Shown: piece after piece, positions 27,021 to 35,981 of the stretch
How the letters are laid out: every line of letters begins with the position of its first letter
Position numbering within the stretch: the first letter of the stretch is position 1
DNA from: Massilibacteroides vaginae
Lineage (GTDB): Bacteria; Bacteroidota; Bacteroidia; Bacteroidales; Tannerellaceae
Direction of reading: 5' to 3'
DNA: 64,000 nucleotides
Assembly: GCF_900178525.1 (NCBI RefSeq)
Contig: NZ_FXDJ01000009.1
Coordinates: forward strand, 1,415,001-1,479,000
Translations under genes and position numbers: made by a program
Notes under the pieces: generated by a model
Database searches by the model: none
What the model was told of the DNA's origin: nothing
The model's input: only the letters and a program-made list of their open reading frames with translations

Positions 27021-27320
27021 CTACTGTTCTTTTAAGAATGCTTCCATTTTATTGGTCAATTCCTGTATTTTATCAGTAAAAGGTACTGTATCGTTTTTAT
27101 CTTTTAATTGCAAATTATATATAGACAATTGCAAAGCAACCATGGCTAACAAATCTTTTACATCCACATCGGATTTAGCATATCGTTGACGGTACTGAAG
27201 CATTTTATTACGAATAGCTTTAGCGGCTTCACGAACAATCTGTTCTTCCTCCCGCTTGATCCAGATACCATAGCTTTTTTCTGCTATTTCTATATGTATA
27301 AGAAATTTATCATCGTCCAT
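27021..27320 (-). CDS. zapA: Cell division protein ZapA
   Basis: ZapA binds FtsZ and bundles filaments at the Z ring. The 99-residue protein starts MDDDKFLIHIEIAEKSYGIWIKREEEQIVREAAKAI and ends in a coiled coil (QIEKLTNKMEAF-like), as expected for the family. It is 5 bases downstream of a small coiled-coil gene. Confidence 0.88.
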   Translation of the reverse strand: MDDDKFLIHIEIAEKSYGIWIKREEEQIVREAAKAIRNKMLQYRQRYAKSDVDVKDLLAMVALQLSIYNLQLKDKNDTVPFTDKIQELTNKMEAFLKEQ

Positions 27321-27325
27321 CGCTT

Positions 27326-27619
27326 CTATTCATTTAATAGTGCAATGCACTTATCTACTTCCCGCACTAATTTAGATAAACGCATTTTCGCATTTTTTAG
27401 TTCTCCTTCATCGGCCGAAACTACTTTTGCCGTCAATACGTTATCGTATCTGGTATTCAATTCCTGGATCATCTGCAATGCCTGTTCCAGCTCTTCCTCT
27501 TTCGTGGCAAGAACTTTGTTAAGCTCCGTAATAGTTTGCATCCGTTCCTCACATACTGAAATCAGATCATGAAGCCTAACTTCAAATACAGCCATTAATC
27601 TTTTGTGATCTTCGGTCAT
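27326..27619 (-). CDS. Small coiled-coil protein upstream of zapA
   Basis: The 97-residue helical protein has extended heptad repeats (LISVCEERMQTITELNKVLATKEEELEQALQMIQEL). It has no signal peptide, is likely cytoplasmic and is co-transcribed with zapA (5-base gap). In many Bacteroidota a similar small coiled-coil protein sits here. A Z-ring or ZapB-like role is possible but not supported by any motif. Confidence 0.75.
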   Translation of the reverse strand: MTEDHKRLMAVFEVRLHDLISVCEERMQTITELNKVLATKEEELEQALQMIQELNTRYDNVLTAKVVSADEGELKNAKMRLSKLVREVDKCIALLNE

Positions 27620-27637
27620 ATCTTACCAAATTCTTTA

Positions 27638-27645
27638 CAAAAGTA
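27638..27645 (-). promoter_or_regulatory. -7 promoter box of the coiled coil-zapA-rny unit
   Basis: The minus strand reads TACTTTTG, matching TAnnTTTG, 18 bases before the ATG at 27619. Confidence 0.5.
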
Positions 27646-27712
27646 AACTTTTGGATTGTAATTCGCAACAATCTACAATATATAAATGTGGAGAAGCGAA
27701 ACGAAAGGATAT

Positions 27713-27747
27713 AAAAAAAGCTGTCCAATAGAAAAGTTGAACAGCTT
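27713..27747 (-). terminator. Terminator after the winged-helix gene
   Basis: On the minus strand AAGCTGTTCAA pairs with TTGGACAGCTT (11 bp with one G-U) and runs into a U tract. Confidence 0.8.
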
Positions 27748-27773
27748 CTTGCTTCTTTTTACGTGGTTGCTTC

Positions 27774-27974
27774 TCACAATAGAAACACCAGAATTTCCCC
27801 CTCGTTTTCTTCAAAACCTAATTTACCTTCTTTTGACAACCAGCCAAATGAGGCATAAAGGTCTTTGTCAGATTTGATTTTAGTAGCTTTCTTTAGTTCT
27901 TTCAAGCTTAGTTTTCCCTTTTCGTTCAGGGCATGCCATACTAGTCCGGCATTTGTACCTATTAATTCAATCAT
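27774..27974 (-). CDS. Small winged helix-turn-helix protein (DUF2582-like)
   Basis: The 66-residue protein begins MIELIGTNAGLVWHALNEKGKLSLKELKKATKI and has the helix-helix-recognition helix-wing order of a winged HTH (LSLKELKKATKIKSDKDLYASFGWLSKEGKLGFEENEG). It is one of a conserved set of tiny Bacteroidota wHTH proteins with no effector domain. Target and role are unknown. It has its own promoter box and terminator. Confidence 0.85.
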   Translation of the reverse strand: MIELIGTNAGLVWHALNEKGKLSLKELKKATKIKSDKDLYASFGWLSKEGKLGFEENEGEILVFLL

Positions 27975-28002
27975 ACTCTATAATTTGAGTTATTATATGA
28001 CA

Positions 28003-28010
28003 CAAAACTA
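28003..28010 (-). promoter_or_regulatory. -7 promoter box of the winged-helix gene
   Basis: The minus strand reads TAGTTTTG, matching TAnnTTTG, 28 bases before the ATG at 27974. Confidence 0.45.
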
Positions 28011-28102
28011 AGTAATATTTTAATAAAACAAAAATAAAAGTATGTTTTTTAGCATAAATGTCGAGTATTCGCCAAAGATTGGTTCAAATCGGACTATAAT
28101 GG

Positions 28103-28768
28103 TTATTTAGAGGCGATTATTGTTGAGCTAATTTGTGTGGCAGCGGCATATTTCTGTAAAACTTCGATAGTCCACGCTGCGGTATCTTCTAATCCGGATA
28201 TGCCTGAGTAGGCATTGACCAGCATCAGAAGATCAGCCGTGTTCATTTCTATTTTCGTTCTTTCTTCATCGCTGGTGGGGGTTCCGATTCCGCCGATTTT
28301 ATCCCGGTATACGGGCAGGCCTTCTATGTTTAGTTGTCCGCGGCCAATGCCTTGATATAATTCGTCGGCACGACCAACGCCCAACACTAAATCGCCTTCT
28401 ATTTTATTTGCGTCGAATCCACCGATGGAATAACCTGTTTTGATCGAGATGAGGTTAATCAGATCGACTAATGTGTTGATCTGGTAAAGCGGAAGTCCGC
28501 GGTGTATGCGCCGGTGTAATGCTTCTGCTGAGGGGCGATAGCGATTCGGGTCTTTCCCGAGTTTCTTGTATGCTTGCCTTGTTGCCTGTATGGTTGGAAT
28601 TTTGTTTATCCCTTCGAGTTTGTTTTCCGAACGGATATGTTGTTCTAACCGGGCGATTTCTTGCCAGAGTTCCGTGTCGTATGGGGTGTTTTTAACTTGT
28701 GCCCGGATGATGAGTACATGCAGATCCGGACAGGCTGTCTTTATTTCATTGGATAGTTCTATTTTCAT
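28103..28768 (-). CDS. B3/B4 domain-containing protein
   Basis: The 221-residue protein is a stand-alone B3/B4 domain of the kind found in the beta subunit of phenylalanyl-tRNA synthetase, where it edits mischarged tRNA. RQAYKKLGKDPNRYRPSAEALHRRI is the family hallmark. Stand-alone forms are thought to edit or bind tRNA, but the substrate is unproven. It overlaps pgeF by 4 bases and is the last gene of the hpt-adk-obg-pgeF row. Confidence 0.85.
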   Translation of the reverse strand: MKIELSNEIKTACPDLHVLIIRAQVKNTPYDTELWQEIARLEQHIRSENKLEGINKIPTIQATRQAYKKLGKDPNRYRPSAEALHRRIHRGLPLYQINTLVDLINLISIKTGYSIGGFDANKIEGDLVLGVGRADELYQGIGRGQLNIEGLPVYRDKIGGIGTPTSDEERTKIEMNTADLLMLVNAYSGISGLEDTAAWTIEVLQKYAAATQISSTIIASK

Positions 28769-29562
28769 TGTGTTGGTTGAGGGGCTAATAAAATTCCGGT
28801 GAGAAAACGACCGCTATGTATGCTTAATCGGCGCGCGGAATAGAAATCGTTGTTCATCGTATGTGTGCAAATCCCCGATACGTTGATCTGCCGGGCGTTT
28901 ACTCCGGATTGGATTAATTGTTGGCGGTTGGCTTCCGCAAGGTCGATATGCGGTTTGCCGGATGCTTTATTGTAACAACATATTGCGGAGATGTCTGCCT
29001 GGTTTAAGGAAAAAGCGTCGGCCACTTCCCGGCCTACTTCAAATGCCTTCTGACCGATTGCCGGGCCTATACCTACGCATAAATCGGACGGATCTACATT
29101 GAACAAGCGCACCATCTCTTTGATCGTTTTAACGGCGATACTGTTTACCGTGCCGCGCCATCCCGCGTGTACTGTAGCTATAACCTGTTTTTTAGGATCG
29201 TAAAGCAGTAAAGGAACACAGTCGGCCGTAGTAACGGCAATGCAGATGTCCGGAACAGTGGTGATTAACGCATCTATTCCTGCTAATTCAGTTGTTTGAA
29301 ACGCTTTGTCTGCCGAAAGAAAAGCCTTGTCGATTACGCGAATTTTTGTATCGTGTGTCTGATGCGGCACAAATAAGGAAGAAGGAGAGATGCCGAGTGC
29401 ATCGCACAGGCGTTTGCGGTTCTCGGTAACGTGTTCCTTTTGGTCGCCGCAATAAGCACCCAGGTTGAACGAAGCGTAATTGCCTTCGCTTACGCCACCC
29501 CGGCGCGTTGTGATGAAATGAAAAATGTTACAATCCCGGGCAAGGCCTTCAAATTGTAACAT
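28765..29562 (-). CDS. pgeF: Peptidoglycan editing factor PgeF (YfiH, multicopper-polyphenol-oxidase fold)
   Basis: PgeF removes or prevents mis-incorporated residues in peptidoglycan precursors (known from E. coli YfiH); the family was once called laccase-like. The protein has HFVTTRRGGVSEG-like, ITTADCVPLLL, THAGWRGT and CVGIGPAIG motifs holding the two His and Cys of the zinc/copper site. The start at 29562 (MLQFEGLARD) is preferred over 29592, which would overlap obg by 23 bases; homologues begin at about this point. It lies 7 bases downstream of obg. Confidence 0.88.
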   Translation of the reverse strand: MLQFEGLARDCNIFHFITTRRGGVSEGNYASFNLGAYCGDQKEHVTENRKRLCDALGISPSSLFVPHQTHDTKIRVIDKAFLSADKAFQTTELAGIDALITTVPDICIAVTTADCVPLLLYDPKKQVIATVHAGWRGTVNSIAVKTIKEMVRLFNVDPSDLCVGIGPAIGQKAFEVGREVADAFSLNQADISAICCYNKASGKPHIDLAEANRQQLIQSGVNARQINVSGICTHTMNNDFYSARRLSIHSGRFLTGILLAPQPTQ

Positions 29563-29569
29563 TTCAATG

Positions 29570-30742
29570 TTATTTTTCCGTATCGTTTTCATCGTCTACC
29601 TCGTCCCAATCGTATTCTTCGTAGTCTTCCTCGGAGAAATCATCATCGTCATCTTCCATTACAGGAATTACAAATCCGTCGTCGTCATCCAAATCCAACG
29701 TCGATATGTCCAAATTCTTATGAACAATCCGCTCTACCTCGTGAAAGTTCTCTTGATTCAGTTCTTTCCACAGTAAATCCTTTAGTTCGACAATGCCCTT
29801 GTTGGTAATGGAGGAGATAAAGACATAAGGAACACCTTCCGGCAGTTCCGCCTTTAAGGCTTCTTCCAGTTCTTCGTCCAGCATATCGCTTTTTGTAATC
29901 GCCAATACGCGTCTTTTCTCTACCAGGTCGGGGTTGTAGGTAACCAATTCATTGTGCAATATCTCGTATTCTTTTGCGATGTTGTCTGCATCTGCCGGAA
30001 CCATGAACAGGAGTAACGAATTGCGTTCGATGTGGCGAAGAAAACGAAGTCCTAACCCTTTACCTTCGCTTGCGCCTTCAATAATTCCGGGAATATCTGC
30101 CATAACAAATGAGCGGTTGTCGCGGTAGCTTACAATCCCCAGATTCGGTTCTAAGGTGGTGAACGGATAGTTCGCTATCTTCGGTTTGGCGGCAGACACA
30201 ACCGACAGCAATGTTGATTTGCCCGCGTTGGGAAAACCTACAAGACCAACATCTGCCAGCAATTTTAATTGCATAATAACCATTCGCTCTTGCGCCGGTT
30301 CGCCGGGTTGAGCATAACGGGGAGCCTGATTGGTCGATGTTTTGAAATTCCAGTTGCCTAAACCTCCGCGTCCGCCTTGCATCAGCATAACTTCCTGTCC
30401 GTCTGAGGTTACATCGCAAATGAATTCGCCGGTTTCGGCATCAAAAACCACCGTGCCGCATGGTACTTCAATCACGCGGTCTTCACCATCTTTCCCGCTA
30501 CTTCTTTTTCCGGTTCCCGAAGCCCCGTTTGTCGCCATTACATGGCGGTCATACTTTAGGTGAAGTAAGGTCCAGTAGTTACGGTTGCCACGTAAAAAGA
30601 TATGGCCTCCTCTACCACCGTTGCCACCGTCGGGACCTCCTTTCGGAATATATTTTTCCCGTCGGAAATGCGTAGATCCGCGCCCACCTTTTCCGGAGCG
30701 ACAATAGATCTTTACGTAATCTACAAAGTTTGATTCAGCCAT
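29570..30742 (-). CDS. obg: GTPase Obg (CgtA)
   Basis: Obg is an essential GTPase acting on 50S subunit assembly and stress signalling. The 390-residue protein has a Gly-rich N-terminal domain ([33 protein letters not shown]), a G domain with GFPNAGKST and [12 protein letters not shown], and a very acidic C-terminal tail (DDDDGF through [17 protein letters not shown]). It is between adk and pgeF in one operon. Confidence 0.97.
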   Translation of the reverse strand: MAESNFVDYVKIYCRSGKGGRGSTHFRREKYIPKGGPDGGNGGRGGHIFLRGNRNYWTLLHLKYDRHVMATNGASGTGKRSSGKDGEDRVIEVPCGTVVFDAETGEFICDVTSDGQEVMLMQGGRGGLGNWNFKTSTNQAPRYAQPGEPAQERMVIMQLKLLADVGLVGFPNAGKSTLLSVVSAAKPKIANYPFTTLEPNLGIVSYRDNRSFVMADIPGIIEGASEGKGLGLRFLRHIERNSLLLFMVPADADNIAKEYEILHNELVTYNPDLVEKRRVLAITKSDMLDEELEEALKAELPEGVPYVFISSITNKGIVELKDLLWKELNQENFHEVERIVHKNLDISTLDLDDDDGFVIPVMEDDDDDFSEEDYEEYDWDEVDDENDTEK

Positions 30743-30756
30743 TTTATATCTTTTAT

Positions 30757-31326
30757 TTAAACGTTTTTAACCGCGTCTTTAATGCGTCCGAAGATTTCTT
30801 CCACCGTGCCCATTCCTTTGATGGCAACGTGTTTTCCTTCTCCGATATAATAATCCGCTAAAGGTGCGGTTTGATTATGATAAACTTCAAGGCGAGATTT
30901 GATCGTTTCGAGGTTGTCGTCTGAACGGCCGGAAATTTTTCCGCGTTCCAGCAAACGGTTTATTAGTTCCTCTTCGTCAACCTGCAGGTTCAACATAACT
31001 GATACGTCCGTGTTGCGTTCGTTCAACATCTTTTTCAAAGCCTTAGCCTGTGGAATAGTGCGTGGAAAACCATCGAAAATAACACCTTTAGATCCTTTTT
31101 TCGAATCTAACACTTTCGCTAAGATGTCGATGATCAGCTCGTCCGGAACCAGTTGTCCTTTTTCGATATAGCCGGAGGCTATTTTTCCTAATTCAGTTTC
31201 TCCTTTAATCTCCGCGCGCAAAACGTCGCCGGTCGAGATATGATCCAACCCATACTCTTTAATAATCAACTCGCTTTGTGTTCCCTTTCCTGAACCGGGA
31301 GCACCGAAAATTACGATATTCAACAT
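30757..31326 (-). CDS. adk: Adenylate kinase
   Basis: Adk interconverts AMP, ADP and ATP. The 189-residue protein has [10 protein letters not shown] (P-loop, residues 8-17), the AMP-site stretch [16 protein letters not shown], and a short LID without zinc Cys (GKISGRSDD). This is the short form found in Bacteroidota. Confidence 0.97.
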   Translation of the reverse strand: MLNIVIFGAPGSGKGTQSELIIKEYGLDHISTGDVLRAEIKGETELGKIASGYIEKGQLVPDELIIDILAKVLDSKKGSKGVIFDGFPRTIPQAKALKKMLNERNTDVSVMLNLQVDEEELINRLLERGKISGRSDDNLETIKSRLEVYHNQTAPLADYYIGEGKHVAIKGMGTVEEIFGRIKDAVKNV

Positions 31327-31350
31327 GTTCTGTTCGTTTGTTATTCTGTC

Positions 31351-31887
31351 TTATTCTATAATTGTATATATGTCGCGATAAGCGCGTCCCATTTCATCAT
31401 AGTCTAATCCGTAGCCCACAATAAAGTCGTTCGGAATTTCGATACCGATATAGTCGGGCCGTAAGTCACATTTCAGCGCGTCGGGTTTAAGCAGCATGGT
31501 TGCCAGCCTTACCTCCGCGGCTCCTTCGTTCCGCAGCTTTTTCATCACGTGCTGCATGGTGTAACCGGAGTCGACAATGTCTTCCAGTAGAACAACAACA
31601 CGCCCTTCTATGTCGCTTGTGAGGGGCATTACTTCGTGTATCTTGCCCGTTGTGCTGGTGCCCTGATAAGACGAATAGCGGGCAAATGTCAACTGGTAAG
31701 GACCGTTTAACTGCCGCATGAGTTCGGCCACAAACATAAATGCTCCGTTCAGTACTCCTACAAAAAGCGGGTTCTTGCCTTCCATATCTTCCTTAATACG
31801 CGCTGCCATCTTCGCGATAGCTTCCTGAATCTCTTTTTCGGGAATAAAAAGTTTGAATTCTTTGTCCCTTAACCGGATTTTGTCCAT
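31351..31887 (-). CDS. hpt: Hypoxanthine phosphoribosyltransferase
   Basis: Hpt salvages hypoxanthine and guanine with PRPP. The 178-residue protein has the PRPP motif VVLLEDIVDSGYTM and the FARYSSYQGT loop. It is the first gene of the hpt-adk-obg-pgeF-B3/B4 operon, with adk 24 bases downstream. Confidence 0.95.
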   Translation of the reverse strand: MDKIRLRDKEFKLFIPEKEIQEAIAKMAARIKEDMEGKNPLFVGVLNGAFMFVAELMRQLNGPYQLTFARYSSYQGTSTTGKIHEVMPLTSDIEGRVVVLLEDIVDSGYTMQHVMKKLRNEGAAEVRLATMLLKPDALKCDLRPDYIGIEIPNDFIVGYGLDYDEMGRAYRDIYTIIE

Positions 31888-31913
31888 TTACTTATATGAA
31901 AATATTGAAGCAG

Positions 31914-31921
31914 CAAAGTTA
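31914..31921 (-). promoter_or_regulatory. -7 promoter box of the hpt operon
   Basis: The minus strand reads TAACTTTG, matching TAnnTTTG, 26 bases before the hpt ATG. Confidence 0.5.
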
Positions 31922-32136
31922 CGTTTTTTTCAGCGAAGCGGCAACAAAGAGATTGTTTAAAAAAGACAATCGGGAATGCGCCCACAGCAAACCAAAATAC
32001 GGAAACAAGAAGCCGTTAATACAGGGTAAAAACCAAGGCTGTATGTTCAATTTTAAGTTAAAATCGGGGCTGGATTGCCTTTTTTTATTTGTTTTGTAAA
32101 TGCCTGTTTATCAGCAGATAAGATATGCAAAAAAAC
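31922..32136. other. Gap between the hpt promoter and the repeat, nothing seen
   Basis: The part of the 436-base intergenic region that is not promoter, repeat or hairpin is AT-rich. No supported gene, RNA or site was found. A 67-residue plus-strand frame here has no homology, lies over the hpt promoter, and is rejected. Confidence 0.5.
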
Positions 32137-32212
32137 ATAAAGGTTATTTTTTTAAACATAAAGGATATTTTTGGAAAAATAAAGGATATCTTTTTAACTA
32201 TATAGTATTGTA
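32137..32212 (+). repeat. 21-bp-period intergenic repeat, copy 3 (three units)
   Basis: ATAAAGG starts at 32137, 32158 and 32179, 21 bases apart each time. The order is one GGTTATTTTT unit, then GGATATTTTTGG and GGATATCTTTTT, followed by the tail TATATAGTATTGTAA. The orientation is the same as copies 1, 2 and 4. It lies between hpt and the 3' end of pstS. Confidence 0.85.
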
Positions 32213-32274
32213 AAAAATAGCCTTTGGCATACGCCGGAATTTGAAATGTTAATTAACTCCGGATAAAACGTAAA

Positions 32275-32310
32275 TTGCCGGATAGCTGTATTTTATGTGC
32301 TATCCGGCAA
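32275..32310. terminator. Strong hairpin downstream of pstS
   Basis: A perfect 12-bp stem (TTGCCGGATAGC with GCTATCCGGCAA) with a 12-base loop lies 13 bases after the pstS stop on the minus strand. No strong U tract follows on that strand, so it may work as an mRNA 3' end stabiliser or a weak terminator. Confidence 0.5.
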
Positions 32311-32323
32311 TTGGCTTCGATTC

Positions 32324-33142
32324 TTATTTTACAGGAATATACCCCACTTCTTTTACCATGGCTTGCCCTTCGGCCGAAAGCACATAGTCGATAAATGGTT
32401 TTACGGATCCTTCCGTTGTTACGTCATAGTAGTAAAACAGCGGACGAACAATCGGGTAGGAGCGATTCGTGGCGTTGGCCATTGTTGGCTCTATGGCCGT
32501 TTTACCCCCATCGTAAGAAATGTGTAATGCTTTTACTTCTTTGTTCAGGTAGGCCAGACCAACATAGCCGATGGCTCCTTTTGTTTGACCTACACTCTGA
32601 ATAATTGCTCCGGTAGCGGGCATGCTTAAAATGCCGTTCATGTAGTTTTTATTTTTCAGTACGCTTTCTTTGAAAAACTCATACGTTCCGGAAGAGGTCT
32701 CGCGCGAGTAGGCTACTATCTTCAGATCGGCACCGCCTACTTCTTTCCAGTTTTTGATTTTTCCGGTAAAGATTCCTTCCAACTGTTCACGGGTAAGCTT
32801 GTTTATCTTGTTGGACGGGTGGACAACCACGGCCAGTGCGTCATAGCCAATCACTACTTCCTTTATCTTTTTCTTTTCTTCCTGAAATTTTATTTTTTCA
32901 TTGAATTTTATCTTGCGCGAACTCATCGCTATTTCTGTAGTACCTTCTCTTAATGCGGAAATACCCACCCCGGATCCGCCACCGGTTACCGTTATTTCGG
33001 CATCTTTGTTTTTCTGCATATACTTTTCGGCTTCCTTCTGCGTCAGAGGGAGGCACGTATCGCTTCCTTTGATTCGTTGAGCAAACACAGACGTCGTAGC
33101 TATTCCTAACATCATTACGACCAAAAAGATTATTTTCTTCAT
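32324..33142 (-). CDS. pstS: Periplasmic phosphate-binding protein PstS
   Basis: PstS captures phosphate and passes it to PstC/PstA. The 272-residue protein has a signal peptide (residues 1-21, ending FAQ, no lipobox), TGGGSGVGISALREG with phosphate-contacting residues and SRETSSGTYEFF with the second set. It is short compared with E. coli PstS. It is separated by about 10 kb from pstCAB-phoU and lies next to an OprP-type porin gene in the same direction, 88 bases downstream. Confidence 0.93.
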   Translation of the reverse strand: MKKIIFLVVMMLGIATTSVFAQRIKGSDTCLPLTQKEAEKYMQKNKDAEITVTGGGSGVGISALREGTTEIAMSSRKIKFNEKIKFQEEKKKIKEVVIGYDALAVVVHPSNKINKLTREQLEGIFTGKIKNWKEVGGADLKIVAYSRETSSGTYEFFKESVLKNKNYMNGILSMPATGAIIQSVGQTKGAIGYVGLAYLNKEVKALHISYDGGKTAIEPTMANATNRSYPIVRPLFYYYDVTTEGSVKPFIDYVLSAEGQAMVKEVGYIPVK

Positions 33143-33230
33143 TTTTTACAGCATTATAATTATCTGATACAAAGAAAACAATGTCATGTTTCAGCAACGT
33201 GAAACAGGTATTACATTTCTGTTAATGCTG

Positions 33231-34517
33231 TTAGAATTTGTATTGAAGCCTAACGGTTAGTACGTTGTCTTTACGGTCTTTTTCATAGCCAATCACCGAA
33301 TCGCTCGTTTCGTTGGAGTTGAATTCGTAATAACACTGAAGGCGGATATGCTTGCTGAACCGGTATAAGGCGCCAACGCCCACTGTGCTTTGCGCAAGAT
33401 CTGCGGAATGGGTAAGACTTTCTTCCCGGCCAACTTCATCTCCCTTGATCTTGGTGTTCGGGTCATAGGCATCATATTTCAAAACGAAAGAGAAAGGACT
33501 GCTGCCAATGTCTTGTATAAAGTAAAAGAAATAGCCTAAGAACGGACGGGCATAGAGCGCGTTTTCCTCCAGGTTGGTTGGTCGAGAGCTGTAGTTAGGG
33601 CTTCTGCTGCTTGTGGTGATTCCCGGTTGTGTTCCCCACAGTCCTTCGGCGCGTAGTTCTGTTTTCCCCATAGCCGAAAGCAGACTGAACTGGGCATCCA
33701 ATCCGAAGTATTCTCTTTTCATGAAACTGCCTGTTTTGCCTTTGTCTACGGGTCTGAAATGTTTATCTTCCATCTCGAAAGCGGTTGAGGTAGGATTGTA
33801 AACGCTTCCGTTGTAGTACGAAAACCCGAGCCCCCATTGCATATCTTTGCCTATGTTTTTAGAAGCTCCGAGGCGTCCGATGAAATCTTTCCGGTTGTCG
33901 GTTTCCCGGTTGATACTGTTTCCGGCAAATACTCCGGCATCTAAACGCAGAAAATTCAAGGGCGATTCAATCGGTGTGCGTAAAGAAAGCATGGCGCCGA
34001 GATCACGTTCGTCCGGAAAGAAATATTGAATAACGGTTGCACGCTCCGGCGATTCCAAGCTGGACGTAGAAAAGGTAACTTCGTGTCCGAAGGGTCTGTT
34101 AAACACCCCTGCCATTAGCTGATTGCGTTTTGTCCAAGGGTCTTTAACGCCGATATACAGGTCTCGAAAACTAACCCCTTTGTCATTCACTTCAATCTGT
34201 ACAGCTCCTGTGCCAATTCCATCGTCATAGGCGAACTTCATACGCCCTCTACGAATGCCGATGCGGTTAAAGCCTTTCTCCGGATTCTCGTTACTATCGC
34301 CAACTTTTAGCGTAGCGTCTTTCTGACCGTATTGATACTGACCTTGTATATACGCGGAAACTTTGAATTTGCTTAGATTCCGTACGATCTTATCCAGCGT
34401 TTCCACCTCATTAGACAATGTGTCAATACGCTCATCTAATCGTTCGATTTCTTGCGCAAAAGAAGTTGCGGACAGTAATGATACTGCAAGTAAAAGCGTA
34501 AATTTTATTTTTCTCAT
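33231..34517 (-). CDS. OprP/OprO-type outer membrane porin
   Basis: The 428-residue protein has a signal peptide (to about residue 21), an N-terminal coiled-coil stretch (RLDERIDTLSNEVETLDKIVRNLSKF) and a beta-barrel ending in F, as expected of the phosphate-selective porin O/P family. QKDATLKVGDSNENPEKGFNRIGIRRGRMKFAYD is the family-type beginning. It lies immediately upstream of pstS, so it likely lets phosphate across the outer membrane, although no anion selectivity can be shown here. Confidence 0.88.
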   Translation of the reverse strand: MRKIKFTLLLAVSLLSATSFAQEIERLDERIDTLSNEVETLDKIVRNLSKFKVSAYIQGQYQYGQKDATLKVGDSNENPEKGFNRIGIRRGRMKFAYDDGIGTGAVQIEVNDKGVSFRDLYIGVKDPWTKRNQLMAGVFNRPFGHEVTFSTSSLESPERATVIQYFFPDERDLGAMLSLRTPIESPLNFLRLDAGVFAGNSINRETDNRKDFIGRLGASKNIGKDMQWGLGFSYYNGSVYNPTSTAFEMEDKHFRPVDKGKTGSFMKREYFGLDAQFSLLSAMGKTELRAEGLWGTQPGITTSSRSPNYSSRPTNLEENALYARPFLGYFFYFIQDIGSSPFSFVLKYDAYDPNTKIKGDEVGREESLTHSADLAQSTVGVGALYRFSKHIRLQCYYEFNSNETSDSVIGYEKDRKDNVLTVRLQYKF

Positions 34518-34583
34518 CCCTGATAATCTGTTTAATATGAACAGAACTTTTATTTTGCCGACAAAATAACGACATATATATTA

Positions 34584-34591
34584 CAAATATA
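34584..34591 (-). promoter_or_regulatory. -7 promoter box of the porin/pstS unit
   Basis: The minus strand reads TATATTTG, matching TAnnTTTG, 66 bases before the porin ATG. No -33 box at the proper distance was found. Confidence 0.4.
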
Positions 34592-34647
34592 ATTCAAAAA
34601 GATTAAGAATATAAAACAGAAGATGTAGGGAAAGAAAAATAAAGGCG

Positions 34648-35181
34648 CTACTGCAGGTAAATGTAGTCGGCCTTAATAACAAACTTGATCGTTAATTCGT
34701 CTTCATCCGTTATTTTTCGCGAGGGAGTAAATGTAGAGCTGATCGTTAATTTCTTCTCTGAAACCATCCTATTGAAGAATTTCTTAACGTAATCCAGGTT
34801 GTCTGAATTATAGAGCTCCGTATTATCTACGGTTAGGTTACCTAAGTTAAGGTTCATTTTGTTTACGGTCAGTGTAAAGTTTTTCAGTTCAAGGTTGCTG
34901 TTTTTAGCACTGACAATAATAGATGTTTCACTTGTCAGGTTTAATTTTCCCGATTTTATGGTGCCGTTATAGGGATATTCCACTAAAAGGGCATCCAATG
35001 TAATGCTGCTCTCAGGTGTAGTAATCTGTCCGCCTTTATTAGCTACACCCAAGTCATACGTATATTCGAAAACAGCATCCTTCAGTGTGAATTCTTGTCT
35101 ATCGTCATCTTTTCCGCAAGACGTTAGTGTTATTATACAAAACAGCAGAAACAGCTTGCTAATACCCTTAATTGTCCTCAT
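34648..35181 (-). CDS. Lipoprotein of unknown function
   Basis: Starting at 35181 gives MRTIKGISKLFLLFCIITLTSC, a lipoprotein signal; the 27 codons upstream are not signal-like and are rejected. The mature part of about 155 residues is beta-rich and ends KFVIKADYIYLQ. It has no recognised domain, though DUF4840-type Bacteroidota lipoproteins look similar. It is on the minus strand between the porin and an outer membrane beta-barrel gene. Confidence 0.75.
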   Translation of the reverse strand: MRTIKGISKLFLLFCIITLTSCGKDDDRQEFTLKDAVFEYTYDLGVANKGGQITTPESSITLDALLVEYPYNGTIKSGKLNLTSETSIIVSAKNSNLELKNFTLTVNKMNLNLGNLTVDNTELYNSDNLDYVKKFFNRMVSEKKLTISSTFTPSRKITDEDELTIKFVIKADYIYLQ

Positions 35182-35286
35182 GTCATTATGTCTTTGTTTA
35201 ATAATCAACTCGTTTAAGTCGCCAATAATGTAAAAGTAATGATTTTTAGACCTAAAGGGCACTCAATCCATATTATTTAATATTTG

Positions 35287-35868
35287 TTAGAACCTCCAGC
35301 CAAAATTAATCCGGAATACGCTGTTGTTCCCATTTTCGTCATCACCGACATAACCTCCAGTGATATTTTTTGCTTTATCTAAGTCCATAACGCCAATAAG
35401 TCCGTAAGTGTAAGATGCCGAAAGCTGAAGCCCCATGTCGAATTGATAGCCTGCGCCAATCTGCAAACCGGTGTCGAAACCTTTGATCAGACCACTTGGC
35501 ATATCAACAGTTACAGCGCCGGTTTTTCCTTTAGCACTTGTTTTGAAACTCAATTGCGGACCGGCGAAGAAATTCAGCCCCTCATAAGCATAAACTTTAG
35601 CCAGAATAGGGAGGTTGATGTAATCAATGTTGAGTTTGATGTTGTCTTCTTTAGCACCCTGCATCGAATAATATAAGCCCGATTCGAGTGAGAACTTTGG
35701 TGTAAGCACCATTTCACCGGCAAAGCCAATATTTAATCCGATACGGCTATCAGAATCAGAATTAGTTACGTTGGCGATGTTCATGCCTATTCTCGGTGCG
35801 AAATGAAATTTTTGTGCACTAACTTGTAAAGCGCATAAAGTGAAAAATAAGAGGATTAACTTTTTCAT
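35287..35868 (-). CDS. Outer membrane beta-barrel protein (porin-family, PorT-like fold)
   Basis: The start at 35868 (MKKLILLFFTLCALQVSAQ) gives a clear signal peptide. The mature protein of about 175 residues begins KFHFAPRIGMNIANVT, has alternating hydrophobic beta strands and ends in RINFGWRF, with an aromatic C-terminal residue as expected for the BAM signal. This is the outer-membrane-protein beta-barrel family of Bacteroidota. The cargo or function is unknown. Confidence 0.85.
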   Translation of the reverse strand: MKKLILLFFTLCALQVSAQKFHFAPRIGMNIANVTNSDSDSRIGLNIGFAGEMVLTPKFSLESGLYYSMQGAKEDNIKLNIDYINLPILAKVYAYEGLNFFAGPQLSFKTSAKGKTGAVTVDMPSGLIKGFDTGLQIGAGYQFDMGLQLSASYTYGLIGVMDLDKAKNITGGYVGDDENGNNSVFRINFGWRF

Positions 35869-35913
35869 AAGACTTATCATTAAAAATGGTTGTTAAATTG
35901 AAATGCGAATATA

Positions 35914-35962
35914 AACAAAAAAACGTCATTGGTTAACTGAGTTAATCAATGACGTTTTTTTT
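35914..35962. terminator. Bidirectional terminator between purL and the barrel gene
   Basis: A 15-bp stem (35922-35936 with 35942-35956; one G-U) has a 5-base loop, with an A tract before and a T tract after, so it works in both directions. It ends purL on the minus strand. Confidence 0.85.
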
Positions 35963-35981
35963 AAATGTTTGTATTTAGCCT

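Noticed and set aside
31896-32099. 67-residue plus-strand frame upstream of hpt
   Set aside because: It overlaps the hpt promoter box and has no homology or start signal.
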